Made by a program: the position numbers and the translations under genes. A stretch of DNA of 13,655 bases. It comes from Spirochaetota bacterium (GTDB lineage Bacteria > Spirochaetota > Spirochaetia > Treponematales > Treponemataceae). The notes below the pieces were generated by a model. The model saw only the letters and a program-made list of their open reading frames with translations. It did not search any database and had not been told where the DNA came from. How positions within the stretch are numbered: the first letter of the stretch is position 1; the number at the start of each line of letters is the position of its first letter. The stretch covers positions 1-13,655 of the forward strand of contig JAKPSR010000347.1 of NCBI GenBank assembly GCA_029571425.1. The letters are read 5' to 3'. This document shows, in pieces, positions 1 through 6,136 of the stretch.

Positions 1-1205
1 GCATGGCGTGGCTCGCCATCGTCGGGTGCTTCTCCGTCAACGGGGTCGCCGCCCTGCATACGGAGATCCTCAAGGAGAAGGAGCTCGCGGACTGGTACGA
101 GCTCTACCCCGCGAAGTTCAATAACAAGACCAACGGGGTTACCCAGCGGCGCTGGCTTAGGAGCGCGAACCCGCGCCTTTCCGCGTTTATAACAGAGCGC
201 GTCGGGCCGGGCTGGGAGAAGGACCTATCGAAGCTTCGCGCCCTCGAGGCGTTCGCGGACGACGCCGCGAGCCTCGACGAGTTCGCCCGGATCAAGCGGG
301 AGAACAAGGTCGCGCTCGCCGCCTATCTCAAGGAGGCGCAGAACGTCTTCATCGACCCGGACTCCATTTTCGACGTCCAGATAAAGCGCCTTCACGAGTA
401 CAAGAGGCAGCTCCTCAACGTCCTCCACGTGATGAGCCTGTATAACCGCATCGTCGAGGACCCCTCGCTCGACATCGTGCCGCGCACCTTCCTCTTCGGC
501 GCGAAGGCCGCGTCCGGCTACCGGCGCGCGAAGGCGATCATCAAGTTGATCAATTCCGTCGCGGACCGGGTGAACAACGACCACCGCGTCAAGGGGCGGC
601 TTCGCGTCGTCTTCCTGGAGAACTACCGAGTCTCGCTCGCGGAAAAGGTCTTTCCCGCCGCCGACGTGTCCGAGCAGATATCGACCGCCGGGAAGGAGGC
701 GTCGGGCACCGGTAACATGAAGTTCATGCTGAACGGTGCGGTCACGGTCGGTACCCTCGACGGGGCGAACATCGAGATCGTCGAGGAGGCGGGCGCGGAT
801 AACGCGTTCATATTCGGCCTTACCGCCGACGAGATACACCGCATCGACGCCGAGCATACCTACAACCCGCAGGAATTCCTCGCGCGCTGCCCGAGGCTCG
901 CCCGCGTGCTCGACCAGCTCGTCGACGGCACGTACGCCCCCGCGTCCGATGGCGCGTTCCGCGAGCTCTACGACTCCCTGGTATACGGGGTCGAGGGCCA
1001 GCGGCCCGACGTGTATTACGTCCTCGCCGACTTCGAGGCGTACGAGCGCGCGCACGAGGGTATCGCCGCGGCCTACGCCGACGGGCGCCGATGGGCGCGA
1101 ATGGCCATGCTGAACGTCGCGCGGTCGGGTAAGTTCAGCTCGGACCGCACGATCGAGGAATACGCACGGGATATTTGGAAAATCGGCCGCGTCGTGATAC
1201 AATAG
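1..1205 (+). CDS. glgP: Glycogen/starch phosphorylase, C-terminal part (5' end outside window)
   Basis: Glycogen phosphorylase (GT35 family) releases glucose 1-phosphate from alpha-1,4-glucan using phosphate and PLP, in the cytoplasm. About 400 residues of the C-terminal half are visible; the whole family protein is about 800-850 residues, so the start lies upstream and the first in-frame ATG at base 3 is only internal. Family signatures seen are NGVAALHTEIL near residue 13, KFNNKTNGVTQRRW (38-51), the QIKRLHEYKRQ block (126-136), and EASGTGNMKF (232-241), whose Lys240 (bases 720-722) is the expected PLP-binding lysine. It is followed by the conserved GTLDGANIEI. The gene ends with TAG at 1203-1205 and no frame break is visible. 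The promoter of the next gene is embedded in its last 30 bases. Substrate choice (glycogen, starch or maltodextrin) cannot be decided here. Confidence 0.96.
   Translation, partial: MAWLAIVGCFSVNGVAALHTEILKEKELADWYELYPAKFNNKTNGVTQRRWLRSANPRLSAFITERVGPGWEKDLSKLRALEAFADDAASLDEFARIKRENKVALAAYLKEAQNVFIDPDSIFDVQIKRLHEYKRQLLNVLHVMSLYNRIVEDPSLDIVPRTFLFGAKAASGYRRAKAIIKLINSVADRVNNDHRVKGRLRVVFLENYRVSLAEKVFPAADVSEQISTAGKEASGTGNMKFMLNGAVTVGTLDGANIEIVEEAGADNAFIFGLTADEIHRIDAEHTYNPQEFLARCPRLARVLDQLVDGTYAPASDGAFRELYDSLVYGVEGQRPDVYYVLADFEAYERAHEGIAAAYADGRRWARMAMLNVARSGKFSSDRTIEEYARDIWKIGRVVIQ
1175..1203 (+). promoter_or_regulatory. Predicted sigma70 promoter for the secreted-protein gene, inside the end of glgP
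   Basis: TTGGAA (1175-1180), a 17-base spacer and TACAAT (1198-1203), preceded by TGA so that the -10 is of the extended TGn type. Transcription would start near 1210, giving a leader of about 11 bases that just holds the AGGAG ribosome binding site. It overlaps the last codons of the phosphorylase gene. This is a consensus match only; read-through from glgP may also express the downstream gene. Confidence 0.5.
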
Positions 1206-1220
1206 GCGCAAGGAGTTCCC

Positions 1221-1751
1221 ATGAACAGAAAAAACCTAATAGTCGCCGTCTTTGCCCTGGTCGCCGTCTTCGCCGCCTCCGCCCAGGCCGCGCCGAAGAA
1301 GGTCCTTTCCGCCAAGGACGTGCAGACCTTCATCGATAATTACGAGGCCCTCTCGGCCGATCTCGACGCCCTTGAGGGCAAGTACGACGATCTCTTTACC
1401 CCCGAGGAGGGCTGCGATATCCCGACCGCGATGGCCGCCGTCCGTGCCGTGAAGGTTCCGGACGAGATGCGCGCGATCGTCAAGAAGCACGGGCTTGGGG
1501 ACAACGGGTTCGAGAAGATCATCGTCATCGCCTATTCGGTCTCCTACGTCCAGCTGGAGAAGGGGATCGTCGAGTTGGAGGGGCAGGCCGCCGAGATGCC
1601 CGAGATGGCCGGATACCTCGACCAATATCGGCAGCAGCTCGCCGCGATGAAGTCGGGCATACACCCGGACGATCTCGAGACGGTGCGCAAGCGGGCCGAT
1701 GACCTCGCGGCCATCCTCGGCTCTGAAGAGGGCGACGGCTCGGAAAACTAA
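1221..1751 (+). CDS. Small secreted protein of unknown function
   Basis: I do not recognise the family. The 176-residue product begins with a clear Sec signal peptide: a basic MNRK start, a hydrophobic core (residues 5-19) and an AQA-A cleavage site near residues 23-24. The mature part of about 150 residues is acidic and mostly helical, with heptad-like stretches around 28-60 and 105-165. It has one cysteine (Cys65), so it is neither a lipoprotein with a lipobox nor a disulfide-bonded protein. The start at 1221 is supported by AGGAG at 1211-1215, five bases upstream. It follows glgP by 15 bases, has its own candidate promoter and is closed by a strong terminator. A periplasmic helical protein is the most that can be inferred; a link with glycogen use is not shown. 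Confidence 0.85.
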   Translation: MNRKNLIVAVFALVAVFAASAQAAPKKVLSAKDVQTFIDNYEALSADLDALEGKYDDLFTPEEGCDIPTAMAAVRAVKVPDEMRAIVKKHGLGDNGFEKIIVIAYSVSYVQLEKGIVELEGQAAEMPEMAGYLDQYRQQLAAMKSGIHPDDLETVRKRADDLAAILGSEEGDGSEN

Positions 1752-1796
1752 CGGTTTTCGCGTTGCGGGTGGACGCGCGTTCCCCCGCGATGTAAT

Positions 1797-1833
1797 CGGC
1801 CGACCTGGGCGTGTCCCGGTCGGCCGTTTTTTT
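1797..1833 (+). terminator. Rho-independent terminator after the secreted-protein gene
   Basis: A perfect 9-bp stem, CGGCCGACC (1797-1805) with GGTCGGCCG (1818-1826), can be lengthened by inner GGG/CCC pairing. It is followed at once by seven T (1827-1833). It ends the glgP-side transcription unit 46 bases after the stop codon. Confidence 0.93.
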
Positions 1834-1864
1834 CGCTGAAATCGGCGTGAAGCCATGCTTCAGA

Positions 1865-1895
1865 TTCTGTACAAAAACGATAAAACAGGTATAAA
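1865..1895 (+). promoter_or_regulatory. Weak candidate promoter for gdhA in an AT-rich leader
   Basis: The stretch 1857-1945 is strikingly AT-rich for this window. The best -10-like hexamer is TATAAA at 1890-1895, with only a poor -35 (TTCTGT, 1865-1870, spacer 19). A second possible -10, TATAAG at 1913-1918, touches the inverted repeat at 1918-1933. A promoter must lie between the terminator at 1833 and the gene at 1981, but which hexamers are used is uncertain. Confidence 0.35.
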
Positions 1896-1917
1896 ATGAG
1901 CTTTGTGAGAGCTATAA

Positions 1918-1933
1918 GTGCCAAAGATGGCAC
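1918..1933. repeat. Perfect 6-bp inverted repeat in the gdhA leader (possible operator or RNA hairpin)
   Basis: GTGCCA (1918-1923), AAGA, TGGCAC (1928-1933) is a perfect dyad. It overlaps three phased CAAAG words (CAAAGAT at 1922 and 1933, CAAAGGC at 1942). It lies about 50 bases before the start codon and just downstream of the candidate -10 elements, where a repressor or a leader hairpin would act. There is no T-run after it, so it is not a terminator. The binding protein is unknown. Confidence 0.4.
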
Positions 1934-1980
1934 AAAGATTGCAAAGGCGTAATCTGATTTGCTCAATGAGGAGTAATGTT

Positions 1981-3327
1981 ATGGCTAACGCGTACATTCA
2001 GGACGTCCTGGCCCAAGTAAAGGCCCGGAACGCCCACGAGACCGAATTCCTGCAGGCGGTCGCCGAAGTTCTCGATTCCCTGGAGCCGGCCGTCACCCAA
2101 ATGCCGGAACTGCAGAAGAATTCGATCCTTGAGCGGATCGTCGAGCCCGAGCGCGTCATTATGTTCCGCGTTCCGTGGGTCAACGATGCCGGCAAGGTTT
2201 GCGTGAACCGCGGCTATCGCGTGCAGTTCAACAGCGCGATCGGTCCCTATAAGGGCGGTCTCCGCTTCCATCCCTCGGTTAACCTTTCCATCCTTAAGTT
2301 CCTCGGGTTCGAGCAGGTCTTCAAGAACAGCCTGACTACGCTCCCGATGGGCGGCGGCAAGGGCGGTTCCGACTTCGATCCCCACGGGAAGAGCGACGGC
2401 GAGGTTATGCGCTTCTGCCAGAGCTTCATGAGCGAGCTCTTCCGCCACATCGGCGCCGATACCGACGTGCCCGCGGGCGACATTGGCGTTGGCGGCCGCG
2501 AGATCGGCTTCATGTTTGGCCAGTACAAGAGGCTCACCAACGAGTTTACCGGCGTCCTTACCGGCAAGGGCCTCACCTGGGGCGGCTCCCTGATCCGTCC
2601 CGAGGCGACCGGCTACGGCTGCGTCTACTTCGCTGAGAACATGCTCGCGGTCAAGGGCGACGGCTTTAAGGGCAAAATCTGCGCCGTCTCCGGCTCGGGC
2701 AACGTCGCCCAGTACACCGTCGAGAAGCTGAACCAGCTCGGCGGCAAGGTGGTGACCCTCTCCGACTCCGACGGCTTCATCTACGACGCCGACGGCATCG
2801 ACGCCGAGAAGCTCGCCTTCGTGATGGAGCTCAAGAACGTCAAGCGCGGCCGCATCAGCGAGTACGTCAAGAAGTACACAAAGGCGACCTACACCGCCGG
2901 CCAGCGGCCCTGGTCCGTCAAGTGCGACTGCGCGTTCCCGAGCGCGACCCAGAACGAGATCTCCGGCGCCGATGCGGAGACCCTCGTGAAGAACGGGTGC
3001 AAGCTCGTGGCGGAAGGGGCGAACATGCCCTCGACCCCCGAGGCGATCGAGGTCTTCCAGAAGAACAATATCCTCTACGCTCCCGGCAAGGCCTCGAACG
3101 CCGGCGGCGTCGCGACCTCCGGCCTCGAGATGAGCCAGAATTCCATGCGCCTCTCCTGGAGCCGCGACGAGGTCGACGCGAAGCTCAAGGGGATCATGAA
3201 GAGCATCCACGACAACGCCTACTCCGCCAGCAAGCGCTTCGGCGACGAGGGGAACTACGTCATGGGCGCGAACTGCGCCGGCTTCCTCAAGGTCGCCAAC
3301 GCGATGCTCGCCCACGGCGTCGTGTAA
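1981..3327 (+). CDS. gdhA: NADP-type glutamate dehydrogenase
   Basis: This enzyme converts 2-oxoglutarate, ammonium and NAD(P)H to glutamate, linking nitrogen assimilation to carbon metabolism in the cytoplasm. The 448-residue length fits the hexameric bacterial family (about 445-450). Visible motifs are GPYKGGLRFH with substrate-binding Lys91, LPMGGGKGGSDFDP with catalytic Lys127, PAGDIGVGGREIG with Asp167, the Rossmann motif SGSGNVA (237-243) followed by TLSDSDGF (259-266), and the conserved AEGANMPSTPEA and GKASNAGGVATSGLEM near the C terminus. The SDS after the second strand resembles NADP-dependent GdhA rather than NAD-type clostridial enzymes; this coenzyme assignment is inference. I chose the ATG at 1981 because TGAGGAG (1967-1973) lies seven bases upstream and the family begins about there. 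An in-frame ATG at 1918 would add 21 unlikely residues. The gene stands alone between two strong terminators. Confidence 0.96.
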   Translation: MANAYIQDVLAQVKARNAHETEFLQAVAEVLDSLEPAVTQMPELQKNSILERIVEPERVIMFRVPWVNDAGKVCVNRGYRVQFNSAIGPYKGGLRFHPSVNLSILKFLGFEQVFKNSLTTLPMGGGKGGSDFDPHGKSDGEVMRFCQSFMSELFRHIGADTDVPAGDIGVGGREIGFMFGQYKRLTNEFTGVLTGKGLTWGGSLIRPEATGYGCVYFAENMLAVKGDGFKGKICAVSGSGNVAQYTVEKLNQLGGKVVTLSDSDGFIYDADGIDAEKLAFVMELKNVKRGRISEYVKKYTKATYTAGQRPWSVKCDCAFPSATQNEISGADAETLVKNGCKLVAEGANMPSTPEAIEVFQKNNILYAPGKASNAGGVATSGLEMSQNSMRLSWSRDEVDAKLKGIMKSIHDNAYSASKRFGDEGNYVMGANCAGFLKVANAMLAHGVV

Positions 3328-3351
3328 ATCGGTCGATCGTCGGATTCGAGC

Positions 3352-3384
3352 GCCCGGGCCCCTATGGGGTCCGGGCTTTTTTTT
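3352..3384 (+). terminator. Rho-independent terminator after gdhA
   Basis: An 11-bp stem, GCCCGGGCCCC (3352-3362) with GGGGTCCGGGC (3366-3376), has one G-U pair, a three-base loop and eight T (3377-3384). It closes the glutamate dehydrogenase unit 25 bases after its stop codon. Confidence 0.94.
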
Positions 3385-3395
3385 GCCCCGAGTCG

Positions 3396-3404
3396 TGGTA
3401 TACT
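3396..3404 (+). promoter_or_regulatory. Extended -10 promoter of the GNAT/DUF2721/ACT operon
   Basis: TGGTATACT (3396-3404) is a near-consensus extended -10 element 24 bases before the ATG at 3429. No good -35 is present; the expected place is the T-run of the gdhA terminator. The same nine bases recur before the GGDEF gene on the other strand. Confidence 0.55.
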
Positions 3405-3428
3405 ACCCAGGGCTGGGAGGCCGATGGG

Positions 3429-3887
3429 ATGTACGAGGTAAAAGCCTTAAGCATCTGCAACCTCGACGAGGTCGTCGCTCTGTATCGCCGCAAGGTCGAC
3501 GAGGACGCGTCGCGCGACCCGCGCGTTGGCCGCGCCGGCGTCGACGAGCGCGCCATCCGGAACCTGCTCCAATACCGCTTCGACATCGAGAACGACGTTT
3601 TCCTCGTGTCCTTCCTGCGCGATGACGCCGTCGGCTTCGTCGATAGCGTGCGGGCGCCGGGGGAAGGCATCGAGGCGTCCTGGTACGTTAAGGCGGCTTA
3701 CCTCGTTCCCGAATGTCGGGACGATGGCCATTTCGAGGCGCTGATCCGCGTCCTCGAGCGCGAGGTCCGTCGCCGCGGCGTCGGGACCGTGTACGCGAAC
3801 CGCTCGTCCGACGAGTCGGCGACCTCCCTGTGGGAAGCCGCCGGCTACGAGGCCGAGGGAGACCGATTGGTGAAGTCGCTGCGATAA
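3429..3887 (+). CDS. GNAT-like N-acetyltransferase family protein
   Basis: A 152-residue protein with the outline of a GNAT acyl-CoA-dependent acyltransferase. A strand-rich middle (VFLVSFLRDDAVGFVDSV, 57-74) is followed by AAYLVPECRDDGHFEALIRVLE (89-110), at the place of motif A, and ATSLWEAAGYEAEGDRLVKSL (131-151), typical of the C-terminal motif B region. The acyl-CoA loop is divergent: the usual R/Q-x-x-G-x-G/A reads R97-D-D-G100-H-F102, with a bulky Phe at the last position. Catalytic competence is therefore uncertain. The start is fixed by GGGAGG (3415-3420), eight bases upstream, although the frame stays open far into gdhA. It is first of three close genes, with ten bases to the next. 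The substrate is unknown. Confidence 0.8.
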   Translation: MYEVKALSICNLDEVVALYRRKVDEDASRDPRVGRAGVDERAIRNLLQYRFDIENDVFLVSFLRDDAVGFVDSVRAPGEGIEASWYVKAAYLVPECRDDGHFEALIRVLEREVRRRGVGTVYANRSSDESATSLWEAAGYEAEGDRLVKSLR

Positions 3888-3897
3888 GGAGGCCTTC

Positions 3898-4311
3898 GTG
3901 GAATTCAACATCAGTACGCCCGCCCTGCTTTTTTCGGCGATCACCCTATCGATGCTCGCCTACACGAACCGGTTTCTCGCGATCGCCAACCTCGTGCGCC
4001 AGCTTGTCGCGGTCTACCGCGAGTCGGGCGACGAGAACGTTCGTCGCCAGCTTTCCAATTTCCGGCTACGCCTCAAGCTCATCAAGTACACGCAGGTTTT
4101 CGCCGTCCTGAGCTTCATGCTCTGCGTCGCCTGCATGCTGTTGATCTTCGTTTCCCGCATAGTGGCCGCCGAGGTCCTATTCGCGCTGAGCCTCGTCTCG
4201 ATGATCGTGTCCCTCGCGCTCTCGCTGTACGAGGTGTTCATCTCGATCGGCGCCCTGAAGCTTGAGCTCGACTTAATCGACGGTAAAGGCAATGGACCTC
4301 GCGCTCGTTGA
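3898..4311 (+). CDS. DUF2721 family membrane protein
   Basis: A 137-residue inner-membrane protein matching my memory of the DUF2721 family, whose role is unknown. The N-terminal ISTPALLFSAITLSMLAYTNRFL (5-27) is the characteristic family signature. It is followed by an amphipathic basic loop (40-63) and two further hydrophobic segments at about 65-88 and 92-120, which gives three membrane spans. The start codon is GTG at 3898, chosen because AAGGAGG (3886-3892) lies five bases upstream and the TPALLF motif is normally near the N terminus. That ribosome binding site overlaps the stop of the GNAT gene, which suggests coupled translation. The end overlaps the ACT-domain gene by 20 bases. Confidence 0.86.
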   Translation: MEFNISTPALLFSAITLSMLAYTNRFLAIANLVRQLVAVYRESGDENVRRQLSNFRLRLKLIKYTQVFAVLSFMLCVACMLLIFVSRIVAAEVLFALSLVSMIVSLALSLYEVFISIGALKLELDLIDGKGNGPRAR

Positions 4312-4702
4312 CGGACGGTTTTCCGTTTGCAAACTCGACCCCGAAATCGCGCCCGCGGCGCTGTTTGCTGATAGCGCGGCCCGCAGCGCGGCCCGCAGCG
4401 CGGCGCCGTGGTTCCTCGCGCGGACGGAGGATGAGCTCTCGCTCGTGTGCGAGGAAGGGCTCGTCCCGGCCGGCGCGCTGACCGTCGAGGGTCCCTGGTC
4501 CTGCTTTCGCGTCGTCGGGTCGCTCGATTTCTCCCTCGTCGGGATACTCGCCGAACTCACGGCCAATCTCGCCGGCGCGGGGGTCAGCGTCTTCGCGGTA
4601 TCGACGTTCGACACGGATTACCTTTTAGTTCGGGAACGCGATCGTGAAGCCGCGGTCGCGGCCCTACGATCGGGAGGGCATCGGTTGCTCGGACTGGAGT
4701 AG
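4292..4702 (+). CDS. ACT-domain protein (CASTOR/ACT_7-like)
   Basis: A 136-residue protein whose second half (about 66-132) looks like the ACT domain of the ACT_7/CASTOR-like family: WSCFRVVGSLDF, then GILAELTANLAGAGVSVFAV, then STFDTDYLLV (104-113), close to the usual S-T-y-x-T-D-Y signature. Such domains bind amino acids or similar small ligands. The isolated protein has no catalytic domain, so a sensing or binding role is inferred. The N-terminal half has the WFLARTEDELSLVCEE type of strand seen in relatives. Between residues 28 and 39 lies a low-complexity SAAR repeat coded by a 12-base tandem repeat. The start at 4292 has no strong Shine-Dalgarno sequence and lies within the DUF2721 gene, so translation is probably coupled. 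Confidence 0.83.
   Translation: MDLALVDGRFSVCKLDPEIAPAALFADSAARSAARSAAPWFLARTEDELSLVCEEGLVPAGALTVEGPWSCFRVVGSLDFSLVGILAELTANLAGAGVSVFAVSTFDTDYLLVRERDREAAVAALRSGGHRLLGLE
4373..4404 (+). repeat. 12-bp tandem repeat (2.7 copies) inside the ACT-domain gene
   Basis: AGCGCGGCCCGC occurs at 4373-4384 and 4385-4396, followed by a partial copy AGCGCGGC (4397-4404). Because the unit is a multiple of three it adds SAAR units to the protein without breaking the frame. It is probably a slippage product in a linker. Confidence 0.9.
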
Positions 4703-4713
4703 GACGCCGGCGC

Positions 4714-5211
4714 TTAGGCCCGCGCGGGCGCATGAGCGAGGATGGCCGCCGCGCACGCCGGGACCTCGAGGCCGACGATGGCGACCCACTGGCGCACGAG
4801 CCGACGGCCCTTCGACGAGGCCCAATCGCGCTCGACGTCCCGATGGCAACGGTCGCCCGAGCCGGCGCGCGCGTGGTGGCAGTGGCGGCACTCGATCGGC
4901 TGGAGATCCGTGCCATGGAGGGAGCATCGTCCGAGCGCGAGGAAGGTGCACCCGCCGCCCGCAGCCGCTCGCGTCGCGATGAGTCCCTCGTTCCCGCGGA
5001 ACGCGGGCGAGAGAACGCCAAGGTCGAGCTCGGGGGATATCTCGAGCATCATTCGTCGCGCGAGGCCCCGATCGATCGCGGCGCGCGCCTCGGACACGAG
5101 CCACCAACCGGGCCGCGCGCAGAATGAGACGCAAGTCGGGCACGAGCAGGGCGCCGATGGGGGATATCGCGCGTATAGAGGATGCCTCCGCTCGTTGGTC
5201 CTTGGTTCCAT
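4714..5211 (-). CDS. YkgJ-like cysteine-cluster (zinc/iron-chelating) protein
   Basis: A 165-residue protein with ten cysteines placed as in the YkgJ / zinc-iron-chelating (CxxCxxCC-type) family: C22-x-C24-xx-C27-xxx-C31 followed by ARPGWW, then GCTFL (C88), GRCSLH (C96, H99), PIECRHCHH (C108, C111) and a late C122. The GRCSLH...PIEC pattern is the most telling. Members are thought to bind a metal or Fe-S cluster; the reaction is unknown. An in-frame TAG only four codons upstream and the need to keep C22 fix the start at the ATG at 5209-5211. There is no Shine-Dalgarno sequence before it. A TAGACT hexamer lies six bases upstream, so the mRNA may be leaderless. The gene converges on the ACT gene with an 11-base gap and is divergent from the LuxR gene. 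Confidence 0.78.
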   Translation of the reverse strand: MEPRTNERRHPLYARYPPSAPCSCPTCVSFCARPGWWLVSEARAAIDRGLARRMMLEISPELDLGVLSPAFRGNEGLIATRAAAGGGCTFLALGRCSLHGTDLQPIECRHCHHARAGSGDRCHRDVERDWASSKGRRLVRQWVAIVGLEVPACAAAILAHAPARA

Positions 5212-5217
5212 GGCGCC

Positions 5218-5223
5218 AGTCTA
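5218..5223 (-). promoter_or_regulatory. Candidate -10 of the YkgJ-like gene, implying a leaderless mRNA
   Basis: On the minus strand TAGACT (5223 down to 5218) is followed by GGCGCC and then the ATG, so transcription would start at or next to the start codon. The core sits inside GATAGACTGG, which recurs at 6088-6097 before another gene, and between GCCAG and CTGGC half-sites (5214-5230). No convincing -35 is present. Confidence 0.3.
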
Positions 5224-5245
5224 TCGCTGGCATGCGAGATGCGGA

Positions 5246-5256
5246 TATAGTGAGGA
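5246..5256 (+). promoter_or_regulatory. Candidate -10 and ribosome binding site of the PAS-LuxR gene
   Basis: TATAGT (5246-5251) is a good -10 hexamer 17 bases before the ATG at 5269. GTGAGGA (5250-5256) is the only purine-rich ribosome binding site and overlaps the hexamer, so either the leader is about 11 bases or the promoter lies further upstream. The -35 region is not convincing. Confidence 0.35.
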
Positions 5257-5268
5257 ATCATCATTTTT

Positions 5269-6042
5269 ATGGACCGAAAATTTCGCGAACTCGCCGAGAG
5301 ATACCGCACCGCTCGCGCCGAGATACGCTGCCGCGTCGAGGACGCGGACTACGCCGCGGTCGAGGCGAGGCTCCCGTACCTCCGCGAGATGGCCCGCATC
5401 GGGAACCGCTCGGTCTCCCTGTACGACGCGAACCGCGACCGGTTTATCCTCAAGGAGGATCGGCACGTCGAGCTGCTCGGCTACGACCCTTCGGAGGTCG
5501 ACGTCAACGACGTCACGCGGTATCACGAGATGGTGCATCCCGACGATCGCGCCGCGCTGTACGACAGCGAGCTCCGGATGCGCGACTACGTCCGAGCCCA
5601 GCCTCCCGAGCGCAAGAAGGACTTTAAGCTCGTCTATGATTACCGCGTCAGGCGCAAGGACGGCGACTACGCCCGCTTCCTCCACCAGATGATGGTCTTT
5701 GAGCTCGACGGCGACGGGAACGCCTGGCTCCTTCTCGTCCTCTCCGACGTTCTCGCCGAGCGCGCCCGAGACGAGCCTGCGCGGCGGCTACTCGTCGACG
5801 CGCGAACCTCGCGGGTATGCCTTTTCGGCGAGGAGCTCGGCGTTCGCTCCCGCCTCCTCTCCGCGCGTGAGACCGAGGTGCTCGGCCTCCTCGCCGAGGG
5901 GATGGACAGCGCGGAGGTCGCGGACACGCTCCGAGTCAGCGTCAGCACGGTCAATAACCACCGTCAGCACATCTTGGCGAAGACGCGGGCGCGAAACCTG
6001 GCGCAGGCGTTGAATTACGCGCGGTGCGTCGGCTTGGTCTGA
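5269..6042 (+). CDS. PAS-domain LuxR-family transcriptional regulator
   Basis: A 257-residue cytoplasmic DNA-binding regulator. Residues about 45-165 form a PAS fold of the PAS_3 type: SVSLYDANRDRF, LLGYDPSEV, YHEMVHPDDR (85-94), DYRVRRKDGDYARF (124-137) and the closing strand AWLLLVLSDV. Residues about 195-255 are a LuxR/GerE helix-turn-helix: LLSARETEVLGLLAEG, then AEVADTLRVSVSTVNNH with the recognition helix near 225-238, then the HILAKTRARN tail. There is no receiver domain and no visible transmembrane segment, so the PAS domain itself is the likely sensor; its ligand is unknown. The gene is divergent from the YkgJ-like metal-cluster gene with 57 bases between them, so it may control that gene or itself. 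Confidence 0.9.
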   Translation: MDRKFRELAERYRTARAEIRCRVEDADYAAVEARLPYLREMARIGNRSVSLYDANRDRFILKEDRHVELLGYDPSEVDVNDVTRYHEMVHPDDRAALYDSELRMRDYVRAQPPERKKDFKLVYDYRVRRKDGDYARFLHQMMVFELDGDGNAWLLLVLSDVLAERARDEPARRLLVDARTSRVCLFGEELGVRSRLLSARETEVLGLLAEGMDSAEVADTLRVSVSTVNNHRQHILAKTRARNLAQALNYARCVGLV

Positions 6043-6086
6043 GCGGGTCGGCCGGCGCGTTGTCCGTCGACGGCAGGCGAATCCCG

Positions 6087-6095
6087 TGATAGACT
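6087..6095 (+). promoter_or_regulatory. Extended -10 promoter for the unknown gene and acylphosphatase
   Basis: TGATAGACT (6087-6095) fits the TGn-extended -10 type. Transcription from about 6102 would give a leader of 35 bases. No good -35 was found at normal spacing. The rest of the 6043-6136 gap holds no gene and no clear terminator. Confidence 0.42.
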
Positions 6096-6136
6096 GGTTT
6101 CTGGCGCCGCGCGACGCGGAGCATGGAGGTGAGACC

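Noticed and set aside
225..3315. Long minus-strand open frames opposite glgP (225-1211), the secreted protein (1236-1856) and gdhA (1963-3315).
   Set aside because: They mirror well-conserved plus-strand genes, have no recognisable motifs, and are expected in GC-rich DNA with third-position G/C bias.
4718..4729. A perfect 12-base palindrome GCCCGCGCGGGC between the converging ACT and YkgJ-like genes as a terminator.
   Set aside because: It has no loop and no T-run on either strand, and lies inside the end of the YkgJ-like gene; in GC-rich DNA such a palindrome is not convincing.
4664..5692. Alternative frames over the YkgJ-like gene, including a longer minus-strand frame (4664-5233) and a plus-strand frame (4742-5692).
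   Set aside because: Only the frame 5211-4714 gives the ordered cysteine motifs; the others are Arg/Ser-rich shadows and one runs across the LuxR gene.
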